Assembly: GCA_021770655.1 (NCBI GenBank) | Contig: JAETQO010000002.1 | Coordinates: forward strand, 1 to 64,000 | Direction: 5' to 3' | Length of the DNA stretch: 64,000 bases | Source of the DNA: Ruminococcus sp. | Lineage (GTDB): Bacteria; Bacillota; Clostridia; Oscillospirales; Ruminococcaceae | Part shown: in pieces, positions 11,681 to 20,363 of the stretch | Layout of the letters: every line of letters starts with the position of its first letter | How positions within the stretch are numbered: the stretch's first letter is position 1 | Program-made: the position numbers and the translations under genes | Notes under the pieces: generated by a model | The model's database searches: none | What the model was told of the DNA's origin: nothing | What the model saw: the letters and a program-made list of their open reading frames with translations, nothing else

Positions 11681-14029
11681 ATGTACTTACGAATACTGAA
11701 AAAAGACCTGAAACGCAAGAAAACCATGAACGTTATCCTGCTGATCTTTGTGATTCTGGCGGCAACGTTTATAGCAAGCAGTGCAAACAATCTTATCACA
11801 GTAAGCAATGCGCTTGACAATTTCTTTACGAAAGCGGGTGTGCCGGATTACTGGTTCGCCACGATGAACGAATCGGACGAGGAGCTCTTTGAGAACTTTG
11901 CCGAAGAGAACGGCTACGATTATTACAACTCTCGGCTTATACAGATTGATCCGAAAAACGTCACCGTGGCGAGTGAAAAGTGTGAATACACCGGTACGCT
12001 GGTGTTGTCGTCACTGGGCGGGATAAAAATATTTGACAGCAACGATAACGAGCTAACGAAAATAAACGACGGCGAAGTATACGTCGCAGGCTATATGTAT
12101 CAATCGGCGGAAAACGATTATCATGAGGGCAGTAAGATCGTTGTAAAGCAAAACGGCGTTGAAAAAGAATTCACTGTAAAAGGATACGTCAAGGACGCTC
12201 TTTTCGGCTCGACAATGGTGGGAATGTCACGATTTTTAATAAGCGACAATGACTTTAACCTGTTCGATACCGAGGGTACGGCGGTCTGCAATTCGGTAGA
12301 AGTTCACACGAACGATCCCGATTATCTTGACAAATTCAATGGACTGGGTATAAATACAGTTATGTCCATATCACGCTCGTCATTCAATATGATATATATT
12401 ATGGACGTACTTATCGCAGGTATTCTTTTGGTAGTAAGCGTCGTGCTGATACTTATCTCAATGGTCATTCTGCGGTTTATCATCAATTTTACGATAACCG
12501 AGGAATTCCGTGAGATCGGCGTTATGAAAGCTATAGGACTAAAAAACGTTTCCATACGGGGTTTGTATATAGTAAAATATCTTGCTATAGCCGTTGTGGG
12601 TACGACGATAGGTCTGGGACTGAGCTTCCCTCTGAGCGATCTTCTTCTCAGCGGAGTTTCACAGAAGATAGTGATGTCCGGCAATGATAATTATCTTATT
12701 AATATTGGGGCGGCGATAGCCGCAGGCGCTCTGGTTGTAATGTTCAGTTATTTTTGCACACGGAAGATAAAGAAGTTTTCGCCGATAGATGCGATACACA
12801 GCGGCGAAACGGGCGAACGCTACAAGAAAAAGGGTATTTTCCGTCTTGAAAAGTCGCATTTGCCGACTGTTCCGTTTATGGCGCTCAACGACATTTTCAG
12901 CGGTATAAAAAGCTATGTTTCGATGATGATAATATTTATTCTCGGAACACTGCTGATAATAATTCCCGTAAACACGATAACCACGCTGCGCTCCGACAGT
13001 CTTATAACAACATTCAATATGACAGAAAGCGACCACGTTATTTCAATGGAACTGCTGTTCAATCCCAACAATGACAACAAGGCGATGGTTGAGCAAAAGT
13101 TCTCTGAAATACGGGATATGTTTAAAGAACACGGCGTTGACGTAAGCGTTTTCCAAGAAATAATGTTCCGCAGTAATCTCAGCAAGGGCGATAAGCTTAC
13201 AAACTCACTAACATTTATAGGAATGGGCGATGTCACGACGGATATGTACGAATATCTTGACGGCACGGCTCCGCAGAACGTAAACGAAGTCGCATTGACA
13301 TACATTACTGCGGAGCAGATAGACGCCCATATCGGCGACGGTGTTAAGATAAAGGTGGGCGAAACGGAAAAGACATATACCGTTACCGCAATTTATCAGA
13401 GTATGAACAATATGGGTGAGGGCGTGCGGTTCTATCAGGACGCCGACCTGGATTTCAGATATGCGGGAGGCAGCTTCGGTATACAGGTAAGCTACAAGGA
13501 CAACCCCGACGGTGAAACGCTTGCTCAACGTAAAGCGTGGCTGGAGGAGCTTTATCCCGAATCGAAGGTAGTCACTACGGGCGAGTATATCGGTATTATG
13601 ATAGGAGACGTTGCCGAACAGCTTGACAGTATGAAGATAATGATTCTCTGCATTATTCTGGCAATAAACGCGCTTGTGGCGGTGCTTATGGTAAAGAGCT
13701 TCATCACAAAGGAAAAGAGCGAGATAGCTTTGCTCAAAGCGATAGGCTTTACAAACGGTCCGCTGACGCTTATTCAGACGATGCGTATCGGTATAGTGCT
13801 GTTGATCTCGGTTATAATCGGAACGCTTGTGTCGATACCGCTCACGCCGCTCATAATCACGCCGATATTCCATATGATGGGCGCATACAGTATTCAGTAC
13901 GACATCAAGGCGTTTGAGGTTTATGTGATATTCCCGCTGATTTTACTTGCTTTTACGGCGCTAGCGGCGTTTATCTCGGCTCAGGGTCTGAGGAAAATCT
14001 CCTCGTCGCAGATCTCAAATAACGAATAA
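11681..14029 (+). CDS. ABC transporter permease, FtsX family (two-domain)
   Basis: About 782 residues. An N-terminal membrane helix (MNVILLIFVILAATFIASSA) is followed by an extracellular domain (about 35-235) and a first FtsX-like membrane block (about 235-375, with EEFREIGVMKAIGLKN, the typical coupling loop). A short membrane pair near 410-430 precedes a second extracellular domain, and a final FtsX block (about 655-780) has KSEIALLKAIGFTNG. The start at 11681 is chosen because AAAGGAG lies ten bases upstream; an earlier in-frame ATG at 11663 overlaps that site. With the ATPase, regulator and kinase that follow it fits a peptide-antibiotic or lipid export/detection system. Confidence 0.85.
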   Translation: MYLRILKKDLKRKKTMNVILLIFVILAATFIASSANNLITVSNALDNFFTKAGVPDYWFATMNESDEELFENFAEENGYDYYNSRLIQIDPKNVTVASEKCEYTGTLVLSSLGGIKIFDSNDNELTKINDGEVYVAGYMYQSAENDYHEGSKIVVKQNGVEKEFTVKGYVKDALFGSTMVGMSRFLISDNDFNLFDTEGTAVCNSVEVHTNDPDYLDKFNGLGINTVMSISRSSFNMIYIMDVLIAGILLVVSVVLILISMVILRFIINFTITEEFREIGVMKAIGLKNVSIRGLYIVKYLAIAVVGTTIGLGLSFPLSDLLLSGVSQKIVMSGNDNYLINIGAAIAAGALVVMFSYFCTRKIKKFSPIDAIHSGETGERYKKKGIFRLEKSHLPTVPFMALNDIFSGIKSYVSMMIIFILGTLLIIIPVNTITTLRSDSLITTFNMTESDHVISMELLFNPNNDNKAMVEQKFSEIRDMFKEHGVDVSVFQEIMFRSNLSKGDKLTNSLTFIGMGDVTTDMYEYLDGTAPQNVNEVALTYITAEQIDAHIGDGVKIKVGETEKTYTVTAIYQSMNNMGEGVRFYQDADLDFRYAGGSFGIQVSYKDNPDGETLAQRKAWLEELYPESKVVTTGEYIGIMIGDVAEQLDSMKIMILCIILAINALVAVLMVKSFITKEKSEIALLKAIGFTNGPLTLIQTMRIGIVLLISVIIGTLVSIPLTPLIITPIFHMMGAYSIQYDIKAFEVYVIFPLILLAFTALAAFISAQGLRKISSSQISNNE

Positions 14030-14051
14030 TTTTTGAAAGGGGTAACAAGCT

Positions 14052-14822
14052 ATGACTAACAATATATTAGAGGTCAAAGACCTCTGCAAAACGTATATCA
14101 TAAACAAACGCCAGAACAATGTTCTGAGAAATGTAAGCTTTTCCGTTTCGGAGGGGGAAATGGTAGCCGTAATGGGACCTTCCGGTTCGGGTAAGTCAAC
14201 TCTGCTGTATGCGGTTTCAGGCATGGACAATATAACTGCCGGCAAGGTGGAGTTCTGCGGTAAGAACATTGCAGAATTGAACCAGAAGGAGCTTGCCAAT
14301 CTGCGGCTTGACGAAATGGGATTTATCTTTCAGCAGATGTATATGCTCAAAAATCTAACGGTGCTTGACAACATAATACTTCCTGCGGCACAGTCGAAGA
14401 AGAACACCGAAAGCCGAAAGGAAACCGTACAGCGCGGGCAGGATCTGATGAGAAAGCTAGGGATAATCGAAATTGCCGACAACGACATCAACGAGGTTTC
14501 GGGCGGACAGCTACAGCGTGCGTGTATCTGCCGCAGTATGATAAACAAGCCGAAAATGATTTTTGCCGACGAGCCTACGGGTGCGCTGAACCGAACCTCC
14601 TCCGACGAAGTAATGGAGGAGCTGGCAAAGCTTAATTCCGAGGGTACTACCATAATGCTTGTCACTCACGACGTAAAGGTTGCCGCAAAATGCACAAGAG
14701 TGCTTTATATAGTTGACGGAAACATAAAAGGGGAGTATAATTTAGATAGGTATCAAAATGCTTCTCAGATGAGAGAGCGTGAACGAAATCTGAATAATTG
14801 GCTGCTTGAATTAGGGTGGTAA
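14052..14822 (+). CDS. ABC transporter ATP-binding protein (MacB/BceA type)
   Basis: A 256-residue nucleotide-binding subunit with Walker A GPSGSGKS (residues 42-49), Q-loop FIFQQMYMLKNLTVLDNI, signature VSGGQLQRACICRSM, Walker B MIFADEPTGALN and H-loop VTHDVKVAAKC. It energises the FtsX-type permease 22 bases upstream. The extension after about residue 225 is typical of BceA-like ATPases. The next gene begins two bases after its stop, so permease, ATPase, regulator and kinase form one operon. GAAAGGGG precedes the ATG. Confidence 0.92.
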   Translation: MTNNILEVKDLCKTYIINKRQNNVLRNVSFSVSEGEMVAVMGPSGSGKSTLLYAVSGMDNITAGKVEFCGKNIAELNQKELANLRLDEMGFIFQQMYMLKNLTVLDNIILPAAQSKKNTESRKETVQRGQDLMRKLGIIEIADNDINEVSGGQLQRACICRSMINKPKMIFADEPTGALNRTSSDEVMEELAKLNSEGTTIMLVTHDVKVAAKCTRVLYIVDGNIKGEYNLDRYQNASQMRERERNLNNWLLELGW

Positions 14823-14823
14823 T

Positions 14824-15486
14824 ATGATCGACATTTTGATCGTTGAGGATAACAAAGAACTGGCAAGCCTGCTGTGCGATTTTCTGAGGGCTGAAAATTA
14901 CACGGTGTCGGTTGCCGAAACAGGAGAAAAAGCCTTGTCGCTGTACGAAAAGTACGGCGCAAGGCTTGTCCTGCTTGATATTATGCTTCCCGGCATAGAC
15001 GGATTTTACGTCTGCGAAAGGATAAGAAAAATAAGCGACGCTCCCATAATTATTCTCAGCGCACGGGTAGATAAAAATGATAAGCTGAACGGTCTGATAC
15101 TCGGCGCGGACGATTACATTGAAAAGCCCTATGATATTGACCTGTTGCTGGCAAAGATCTCGGGAATATTTAAGCGAAGATATTCTCTTGATGAAATAAC
15201 TGTGGGAGATATAACGTTGAATAAATCTGAAAAGACCGCGGTTAAGAACGGAAAAGAACTGGAAATGACCTTGAAGGAATTTGAACTTCTCCTGCTTCTT
15301 GCGGAGAACAAAGGCAAGACTTTGACAAAAGAATATATTTTTAACAGCATATGGGGTTCGGACAGCGATTCCGAAGCGCAGACGCTTACCGTTCATATAA
15401 AACGTCTGCGTGAGAAGATAGAGTCTGATCCTAAAAATCCCGAAAGAATAAAAACTGTGTGGGGTACGGGGTATAAATTTGTATGA
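14824..15486 (+). CDS. OmpR/PhoB-family response regulator
   Basis: A 220-residue regulator. The receiver domain (1-115) has the acidic pair VEDN, the phosphorylation site LLDIMLPGIDG (Asp52) and the conserved Lys in YIEKPYD. The winged-helix DNA-binding domain (about 125-220) ends in the usual TVWGTGYKF. It overlaps the kinase start by four bases (ATGA), so both are made together. It probably controls the transporter genes in the same operon and possibly others. Confidence 0.93.
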   Translation: MIDILIVEDNKELASLLCDFLRAENYTVSVAETGEKALSLYEKYGARLVLLDIMLPGIDGFYVCERIRKISDAPIIILSARVDKNDKLNGLILGADDYIEKPYDIDLLLAKISGIFKRRYSLDEITVGDITLNKSEKTAVKNGKELEMTLKEFELLLLLAENKGKTLTKEYIFNSIWGSDSDSEAQTLTVHIKRLREKIESDPKNPERIKTVWGTGYKFV

Positions 15487-16712
15487 AAAGCTTTGACAGG
15501 ATATTTGCGGCAGTTGCCGCCTTGCTGATACTGATTTTTTTAGGCGCCAATACAGCGCTGTCTGCCGCAGAAAAGAGCGGTCAAGAGAAAAAATATATGG
15601 TAGAGGTAAACAGACTTTGCATAGAGCTTGAAAACGGAAATACTCCCGATATTTCCGGGTGTGAATTTGTCAAGGGCTATGAGGCTGACAATGACAGTGA
15701 GGATTTCTTTTTTAGTGATTATCAATATGTTATCAGAAACATAAACGGAAAGCTGTACCGTTTTGATTACGTTCAAAAAGCCGACGATACAACTGCAATA
15801 CGGATAGTTTTAAATTCAGTCATAGCGTTTTTGTCGCTGGTTGTGTTATCCGTTATGTTTTTTGTTCGAAATCAGATAATAAAGCCTTTTACAAAGCTTG
15901 AGAATGTTACGGGAGAGCTTTCAAAGGGCAATTTGACTATACCGCTGGAAGAAAGTCACAGCCGGTTTTTCGGACGTTTCGTGTGGGGTATCAATATGCT
16001 TCGCGAAACGCTTGAAAAGCAAAAACAGCGGGAATTGGAGCTTCAAAAGGAAAAACAGACCATGCTGCTTTCTGTTTCTCATGACATAAAAACGCCGCTT
16101 TCGGCAATAAAGCTGTATGCCCAAGCGCTGTCCAAAAGACTTTATAAGGACGAACAAAAGCAGAAATCCATAGCAGACAGTATCAACGATAAGACAGATG
16201 AAATAGAAAGCTTTGTGTCTGCACTTTCAAAAACGGCAAAGGAAGACTTTTTACAACTTGAAGTGAATAACGACGACTTTTATCTTTCTCAAGTAATAGA
16301 TAACATCTCCGACTATTATTCCGACAAGCTTTCACTAAACAGAACGGAATTACATATTGACAGCTTTGATAACTGCCTGATCTGCGGCGATCCCGACAGA
16401 AGCGTTGAAGTTTTGCAGAATATTATGGAGAACGCAATTAAATACGGCGACGGAAAATATATAGGCATAAGCTTTTCAGACGAAGAGGACTGCCGTCTTG
16501 TCACCGTAGCAAACAGCGGCTGTACGTTGAAAGGCTCCGAGCTGGTGCATATTTTTGACAGCTTTCACCGCGGTTCAAACAGTCATAATAAATCGGGAAG
16601 CGGGCTTGGACTGTATATATGCCGTATCCTTATGATGAAAATGAACGGCGATATTTATGCTGAGATAAAGGACGGCGAAATGCGCGTTACCGCAGTGTTT
16701 AAGAAAACCTGA
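15483..16712 (+). CDS. Sensor histidine kinase
   Basis: 409 residues: membrane helix 1 (about 7-27), a short extracellular loop (about 28-105), membrane helix 2 (about 108-128), a HAMP-like linker, the phosphoacceptor domain with SVSHDIKTPLSAI (His200) and a C-terminal ATPase with MENAIKYGDG (N box), GSGLGLYI (G2 box) and an intermediate G1-like VTVANSG. The extracellular loop is larger than in the intramembrane-sensing BceS kinases, so it may bind a ligand itself as well as sense through the ABC permease. Confidence 0.9.
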   Translation: MKSFDRIFAAVAALLILIFLGANTALSAAEKSGQEKKYMVEVNRLCIELENGNTPDISGCEFVKGYEADNDSEDFFFSDYQYVIRNINGKLYRFDYVQKADDTTAIRIVLNSVIAFLSLVVLSVMFFVRNQIIKPFTKLENVTGELSKGNLTIPLEESHSRFFGRFVWGINMLRETLEKQKQRELELQKEKQTMLLSVSHDIKTPLSAIKLYAQALSKRLYKDEQKQKSIADSINDKTDEIESFVSALSKTAKEDFLQLEVNNDDFYLSQVIDNISDYYSDKLSLNRTELHIDSFDNCLICGDPDRSVEVLQNIMENAIKYGDGKYIGISFSDEEDCRLVTVANSGCTLKGSELVHIFDSFHRGSNSHNKSGSGLGLYICRILMMKMNGDIYAEIKDGEMRVTAVFKKT

Positions 16713-16718
16713 AATATA

Positions 16719-16761
16719 AGGCGTCACCTCACGGTTTTGTGCGGTGACGCCTGTATTTTTT
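16719..16761 (+). terminator. Terminator of the permease-ATPase-regulator-kinase operon
   Basis: A 10-bp stem AGGCGTCACC/GGTGACGCCT followed by a seven-T run, just after the kinase stop. Confidence 0.88.
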
Positions 16762-16840
16762 TATGCAGCCAAATTACTTTTATTTCCAATTTGTAATATA
16801 ATTGATATAATAACGATCAAAGTTCTACGGAGGTATTGCT

Positions 16841-16909
16841 GTGCAAAAAAATATATGCTTTTTTGCATTGATCACAGTAATTTTCCGTGCGTTGTTAATA
16901 AAAATGTAA
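16841..16909 (+). CDS. Possible 22-aa peptide
   Basis: A GTG codon six bases after GGAGGT opens a short frame for a hydrophobic, basic peptide that ends before the promoter of the secreted-protein gene. The ribosome binding site is strong and a TATAAT-like box lies upstream, but the frame is so short that this may be a decayed gene start. Confidence 0.25.
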   Translation: MQKNICFFALITVIFRALLIKM

Positions 16910-16915
16910 AAAGTC

Positions 16916-16944
16916 TTGAAAAATGTCGAAATATGTTGTATAAT
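16916..16944 (+). promoter_or_regulatory. Promoter of the secreted-protein gene
   Basis: TTGAAA (16916-16921) and TATAAT (16939-16944), 17-base spacer, about 40 bases before the ATG. Confidence 0.65.
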
Positions 16945-16983
16945 AATATCATAAATTTACAATACAGGGGAGTGTCGGAATTA

Positions 16984-18054
16984 ATGAAAATAAAAAATCT
17001 TTTGAGCATATTTACAGCCGCCGCGCTGTCTTTAACAATATACTGTGTTTCTGCTGAAGATGTAACGCCCGATTATATTTATGTATATAACTCAGATATG
17101 CTTGTCACATCGGAACTACGAACAGGAGCAGATGAAGTAACGGGGATCAGTTATGATTCATCTGCAAATATTTTAACTCTTAAAGATTGTGAAATTTCAG
17201 AGCCTATAAGTGGTTTTGAAGCGATGTGCGCTATCGGAGTTATGGGAAGCGAAAACAGTTCGCTTACTGTTAACCTTGTCGGCGATAATAAAATAACGGA
17301 TAACGGCGCAATGGATTACGCTGTATTTACCGACAACTGTAATATCACTTTTACCGGCGAGGGCTCGCTTGATGTTTCTGCCGCAACAGCTGTTTTCGGT
17401 ACGTCAGGGTCGGGCAGTTTTAAGGTTGCTCCAACTTCCGAAAATATAGAAATAACCTTTGACGGTGCAGTAAAGACTGCGTCTGCGGATAGCCCATATA
17501 CGTTTACGGCAGATGAGCTGGATTCTGTCAAATCCATTAAGATAACCAAAAGTTCATCTTCAGTTAATGACGATATAACAGACGCAGCGCTCCCGTCCGA
17601 TGCCGGAAAGGACGTTACTGCCACCTATCAGTCCGGAACAAAGTCAGGCACGGTCTACAGTGTGGATATAACATGGGGTTCGTTGGAATATACTTATACC
17701 GATAAAGGCGAGGGTTCTTGGGATACGAGCAAGCATCAATATACAGGTACTACCGAGGCAAGCTGGTCCTGCGAAAGCGGCGCAGATAAAGTCACTTTGA
17801 AAAATCATTCAAACGCCGATCTCAATGTTTCTGTTGATTTCACGCCCTCGCTTGAATACAGTAATATCAGCGGTTCTTTTACGGACGGTTCGGGAAATCG
17901 GATAAACGGTAAGCTTAGCCTTGCAAATGCCGAAAATACTGCTTATGACGATCCGCCTACCGCCAGCGCACAGCTTGCGCTTTCCGGCACTCTTGAAAAG
18001 AATGCCAAAAATCAGAAGATAGGAAAAGTTACTTTGAAATTTTCAAAAGCATAA
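16984..18054 (+). CDS. Secreted beta-rich protein of unknown function
   Basis: 356 residues with a clear signal peptide (MKIKNLLSIFTAAALSLTIY then CVSA, cleavage before EDVT). Residues about 45-180 show repeated short beta strands (NSSLTVNLVGDNKI, DNCNITFTGEGSLDV) like a right-handed beta-helix carbohydrate-binding module. The C-terminal part (about 225-356) has the pattern YSVDITWGSLEYTY, W-T-x-E and NHSNADLNVSVDF, seen in many surface proteins of gut Clostridia. There is no membrane anchor or sortase motif, so it is probably released. The start is preferred over an upstream in-frame ATG because GGAG lies before it and the signal peptide begins there. Its link to the transporter operon upstream is only positional. 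Confidence 0.65.
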   Translation: MKIKNLLSIFTAAALSLTIYCVSAEDVTPDYIYVYNSDMLVTSELRTGADEVTGISYDSSANILTLKDCEISEPISGFEAMCAIGVMGSENSSLTVNLVGDNKITDNGAMDYAVFTDNCNITFTGEGSLDVSAATAVFGTSGSGSFKVAPTSENIEITFDGAVKTASADSPYTFTADELDSVKSIKITKSSSSVNDDITDAALPSDAGKDVTATYQSGTKSGTVYSVDITWGSLEYTYTDKGEGSWDTSKHQYTGTTEASWSCESGADKVTLKNHSNADLNVSVDFTPSLEYSNISGSFTDGSGNRINGKLSLANAENTAYDDPPTASAQLALSGTLEKNAKNQKIGKVTLKFSKA

Positions 18055-18068
18055 TAAAAAGTAATTGA

Positions 18069-18104
18069 CCCTCAGCTTGCACGAAATCGCAGGCTGAGGG
18101 TTTT
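18069..18104. terminator. Bidirectional terminator between convergent genes
   Basis: CCCTCAGC/GCTGAGGG stem with extra inner pairs and TTTT after it. It separates the secreted-protein gene from the convergent gene at 18123. Confidence 0.75.
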
Positions 18105-18122
18105 ACCGTACAAAAGCCTGAA

Positions 18123-18674
18123 TCATCTGCCGCAGAGAAATTGCCGGATTATCCCGTTTGCCATATAATCAGCCATTTCTAAAGCCTCGTTTTCTATCGA
18201 GCCGAATATTTCAATGTCCTTGGGGTATTCCTTTTTCAGCCGTAGCCCCGCCTCTTTTTCCGTCATGCTCAGATGACTGTACATCATATTCCGCCATTTC
18301 AGTTCGTTCCAGTTTGGATTTATCTCCGCTAAAAACTCTGCAATGTCGTCGGCATTTGCATACCATTCTTTGCGAAGTTCATCAGCTTTAGCGGTGTTCA
18401 TATCCTTATCCGCATTAACAAGGCCGCCGCCGATTTTCAAATGATCGGTAAGAAGCTGTTTGAATTTCTCTGCCTTTCTTGCCCCATAAAAAGCTTTCAA
18501 TGCCTTGCCGAAATCTCCCGGATTTTCCAGCAGTCTGTCGGTTACATATTTCAGGTCTTTCAGTTCTTCTACAGTGCTGATAATAAAAAATCTCGTCCAA
18601 TAAACGTGCTGAGACCACAGCTTACGCATTTTGTTAACAATCTCCTGCCTGTTTTCAGCGCATAGTTTTCTCAT
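18123..18674 (-). CDS. Conserved protein of unknown function (183 aa)
   Basis: The start at 18674 is set by AAGGAG six bases upstream; the longer in-frame reading has no such site. The protein is soluble and mostly helical. It contains KLWSQHVYWTRFFIISTVEELKDL near the N-terminus and later NPGDFGKALKAFYG and INPNWNELKWRNMMYSHLSMT. Similar proteins occur in many Firmicutes and have sometimes been mislabelled as acetylglutamate kinase, but no kinase motif is visible. Function unknown. Confidence 0.65.
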   Translation of the reverse strand: MRKLCAENRQEIVNKMRKLWSQHVYWTRFFIISTVEELKDLKYVTDRLLENPGDFGKALKAFYGARKAEKFKQLLTDHLKIGGGLVNADKDMNTAKADELRKEWYANADDIAEFLAEINPNWNELKWRNMMYSHLSMTEKEAGLRLKKEYPKDIEIFGSIENEALEMADYMANGIIRQFLCGR

Positions 18675-18756
18675 AGCAAACTCCTTAAAAATATGATATA
18701 CTTTATCATATGAATCAGACAGCATTTTGTTGAAAGAGCGTATCCGTGGCAAAATT

Positions 18757-18796
18757 AAACGGCGCATAGCATAATAGAAAAGCTATGCGCCGTTTT
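18757..18796. terminator. Hairpin terminator upstream of the repeat
   Basis: A 14-bp stem AAACGGCGCATAGC/GCTATGCGCCGTTT with an 11-base loop. It could stop transcripts of the gatB operon that read through the adjacent repeat. Confidence 0.65.
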
Positions 18797-18807
18797 ATAT
18801 TTAATTC

Positions 18808-18901
18808 AGGCAACACCGCACAACTATTGTGTGCGGATAACGGAAAATTGGCAAGTTAGACGTACACAAAGCCGTCAGGCGGTAGTTGTGCGGTGCTGCC
18901 T
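18808..18901. repeat. MITE-like palindromic repeat, copy A
   Basis: A 94-bp non-coding element with 19-bp terminal inverted repeats (18808-18826 and 18883-18901) that match at 18 of 19 positions, plus an internal hairpin CCGCACA/TGTGTGCGG. A near-identical core recurs at 52632-52716. It lies eight bases past the gatB stop. Confidence 0.75.
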
Positions 18902-18908
18902 TAAAGGT

Positions 18909-20345
18909 TTATCCCAGCTTTTTAAGAATGATCTCTTTCATCTTACCCGGATTAGCTTTGCCTTTTGATGCTTTCATACATTGTCCGACAAGGTAGCCTA
19001 AAGCGTTGGTTTTTCCGCCCTTATAGTCGTTTACAGACTTTTCGTTTGCGGCAAGCACTTCGTCTGCAATTTTCTCAAGGGCGCTGTCGTCGGAGACCTG
19101 AGCCAGTCCCTGTTCCTCGATAATGTCGGAAACCTTTTTATCAGCCTCAAGAATGACTGCAAATACCTTTTTGCCGCCCGCATTGGAAATGGTCTTGTTT
19201 TCTATCGCCTCAACCAACTCTGTAAGGTTTTCAGGATTAAGCTTTGTGTCCTCGAGAGTTTTGCCTGTAGCGTTCATGTATTTAACAAGATCTCCCAGTA
19301 TCCATGTGGTGTAGCACTTCGCGTGGAATTTGTCCTTTGTCATACAATCATCGAAAAGCTTTGCAAGAGAAACCGACTCCGCAATAAAAGTAGCGTCCTT
19401 TATGTTAAGACAGAACTGTTTTACATATCTGAGTATCTTGATGTTAGGAAGCTCGGGAATACTCTTTTTAAGCTCGTCCACACGCTCCTGCTCCACTACG
19501 ATAGTGAGCAGATCAGGTTCGGGGAAGTAGCGGTAATCCTGAGCGTCCTCTTTTGAACGCATCGGAACGCTCACGCCCTTGTCGTCGTCCCAGCGGCGTG
19601 TCTCCTGCTCAACTGTTCCGCCTGATTCAAGTACGGATATCTGTCTTTCAACTTCATAGTCGATGCCTCTTACCGCGGCGGAAAAGCTGTTTACGTTCTT
19701 CATTTCCGAACGTGTGCCGAAAGGCTCGCCGGGCTTGTGAACGGAAACGTTGACGTCGCATCTGATAGAGCCTTCCTGCATCTTACAGTCACATATTCCA
19801 AGATACTGCAAGATTGATTTCAGCGTTTCAAGATATACCTTAGCCTCCTGTGAAGAACGCATATCAGGTTCGGAAACTATCTCGATAAGCGGAACGCCGC
19901 ATCGGTTAAGGTCAACCAGCGATACGCCGTGGAACTTGTCCGAGTGCAGAAGCTTTCCGGCGTCCTCCTCGATGTGTATTCTTGTAATGCCTATTCTTTT
20001 TTCTTCGCCGTCAACTAAAATGTCAACATAGCCGTTCTCACAAAGAGGAACTTCCGCCTGAGAAATCTGATACGCTTTCGGCAGGTCGGGATAAAAATAA
20101 TTCTTTCTGTCCTGCTTGCATATCCTGTTTATGTTACAGTTGAGAGCGTGACCCATTTTTATAGCATAGTCCACAACTTTTTCGTTCAGCGTCGGGAGCG
20201 TTCCGGGCATGCCCATACAGATAGGACATACCTGCGAGTTGACCTCCAGACCGAACTGGTTTTTACAGTCACAGTATATTTTAGATTCGGTATTAAGCTC
20301 TGCATGAGTTTCAAGACCGATCACAACTTCATAGCCTTTAACCAT
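18909..20345 (-). CDS. gatB: Aspartyl/glutamyl-tRNA amidotransferase subunit B
   Basis: 478 residues, full length. With GatA and GatC it converts misacylated Glu-tRNA(Gln), and Asp-tRNA(Asn) where needed, to the amidated form; GatB binds the tRNA and phosphorylates the acyl group. The start MVKGYEVVIGLETHAELNTE is the family hallmark, CDCKNQFGLEVNSQVCPIC supplies zinc cysteines, and RIHIEEDAGKL and DLNRCGVPLIEIVSEPD are conserved catalytic blocks. The C-terminal YqeY-like tail (about 400-478) is complete. Last gene of the ligA-pyrophosphatase-gatCAB transcript. Confidence 0.97.
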   Translation of the reverse strand: MVKGYEVVIGLETHAELNTESKIYCDCKNQFGLEVNSQVCPICMGMPGTLPTLNEKVVDYAIKMGHALNCNINRICKQDRKNYFYPDLPKAYQISQAEVPLCENGYVDILVDGEEKRIGITRIHIEEDAGKLLHSDKFHGVSLVDLNRCGVPLIEIVSEPDMRSSQEAKVYLETLKSILQYLGICDCKMQEGSIRCDVNVSVHKPGEPFGTRSEMKNVNSFSAAVRGIDYEVERQISVLESGGTVEQETRRWDDDKGVSVPMRSKEDAQDYRYFPEPDLLTIVVEQERVDELKKSIPELPNIKILRYVKQFCLNIKDATFIAESVSLAKLFDDCMTKDKFHAKCYTTWILGDLVKYMNATGKTLEDTKLNPENLTELVEAIENKTISNAGGKKVFAVILEADKKVSDIIEEQGLAQVSDDSALEKIADEVLAANEKSVNDYKGGKTNALGYLVGQCMKASKGKANPGKMKEIILKKLG

Positions 20346-20363
20346 TATTATCGACCCCTTTCC

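Noticed and set aside
13208-13873. 221-codon minus-strand frame opposite the permease gene
   Set aside because: A shadow of the strongly coding plus-strand gene; its composition (many His, Tyr and Arg) is typical of antisense frames.
16744-16983. 80-codon extension of the secreted protein to an upstream ATG
   Set aside because: It would run through the promoter and the preceding terminator tail; the signal peptide and ribosome binding site are at 16984.
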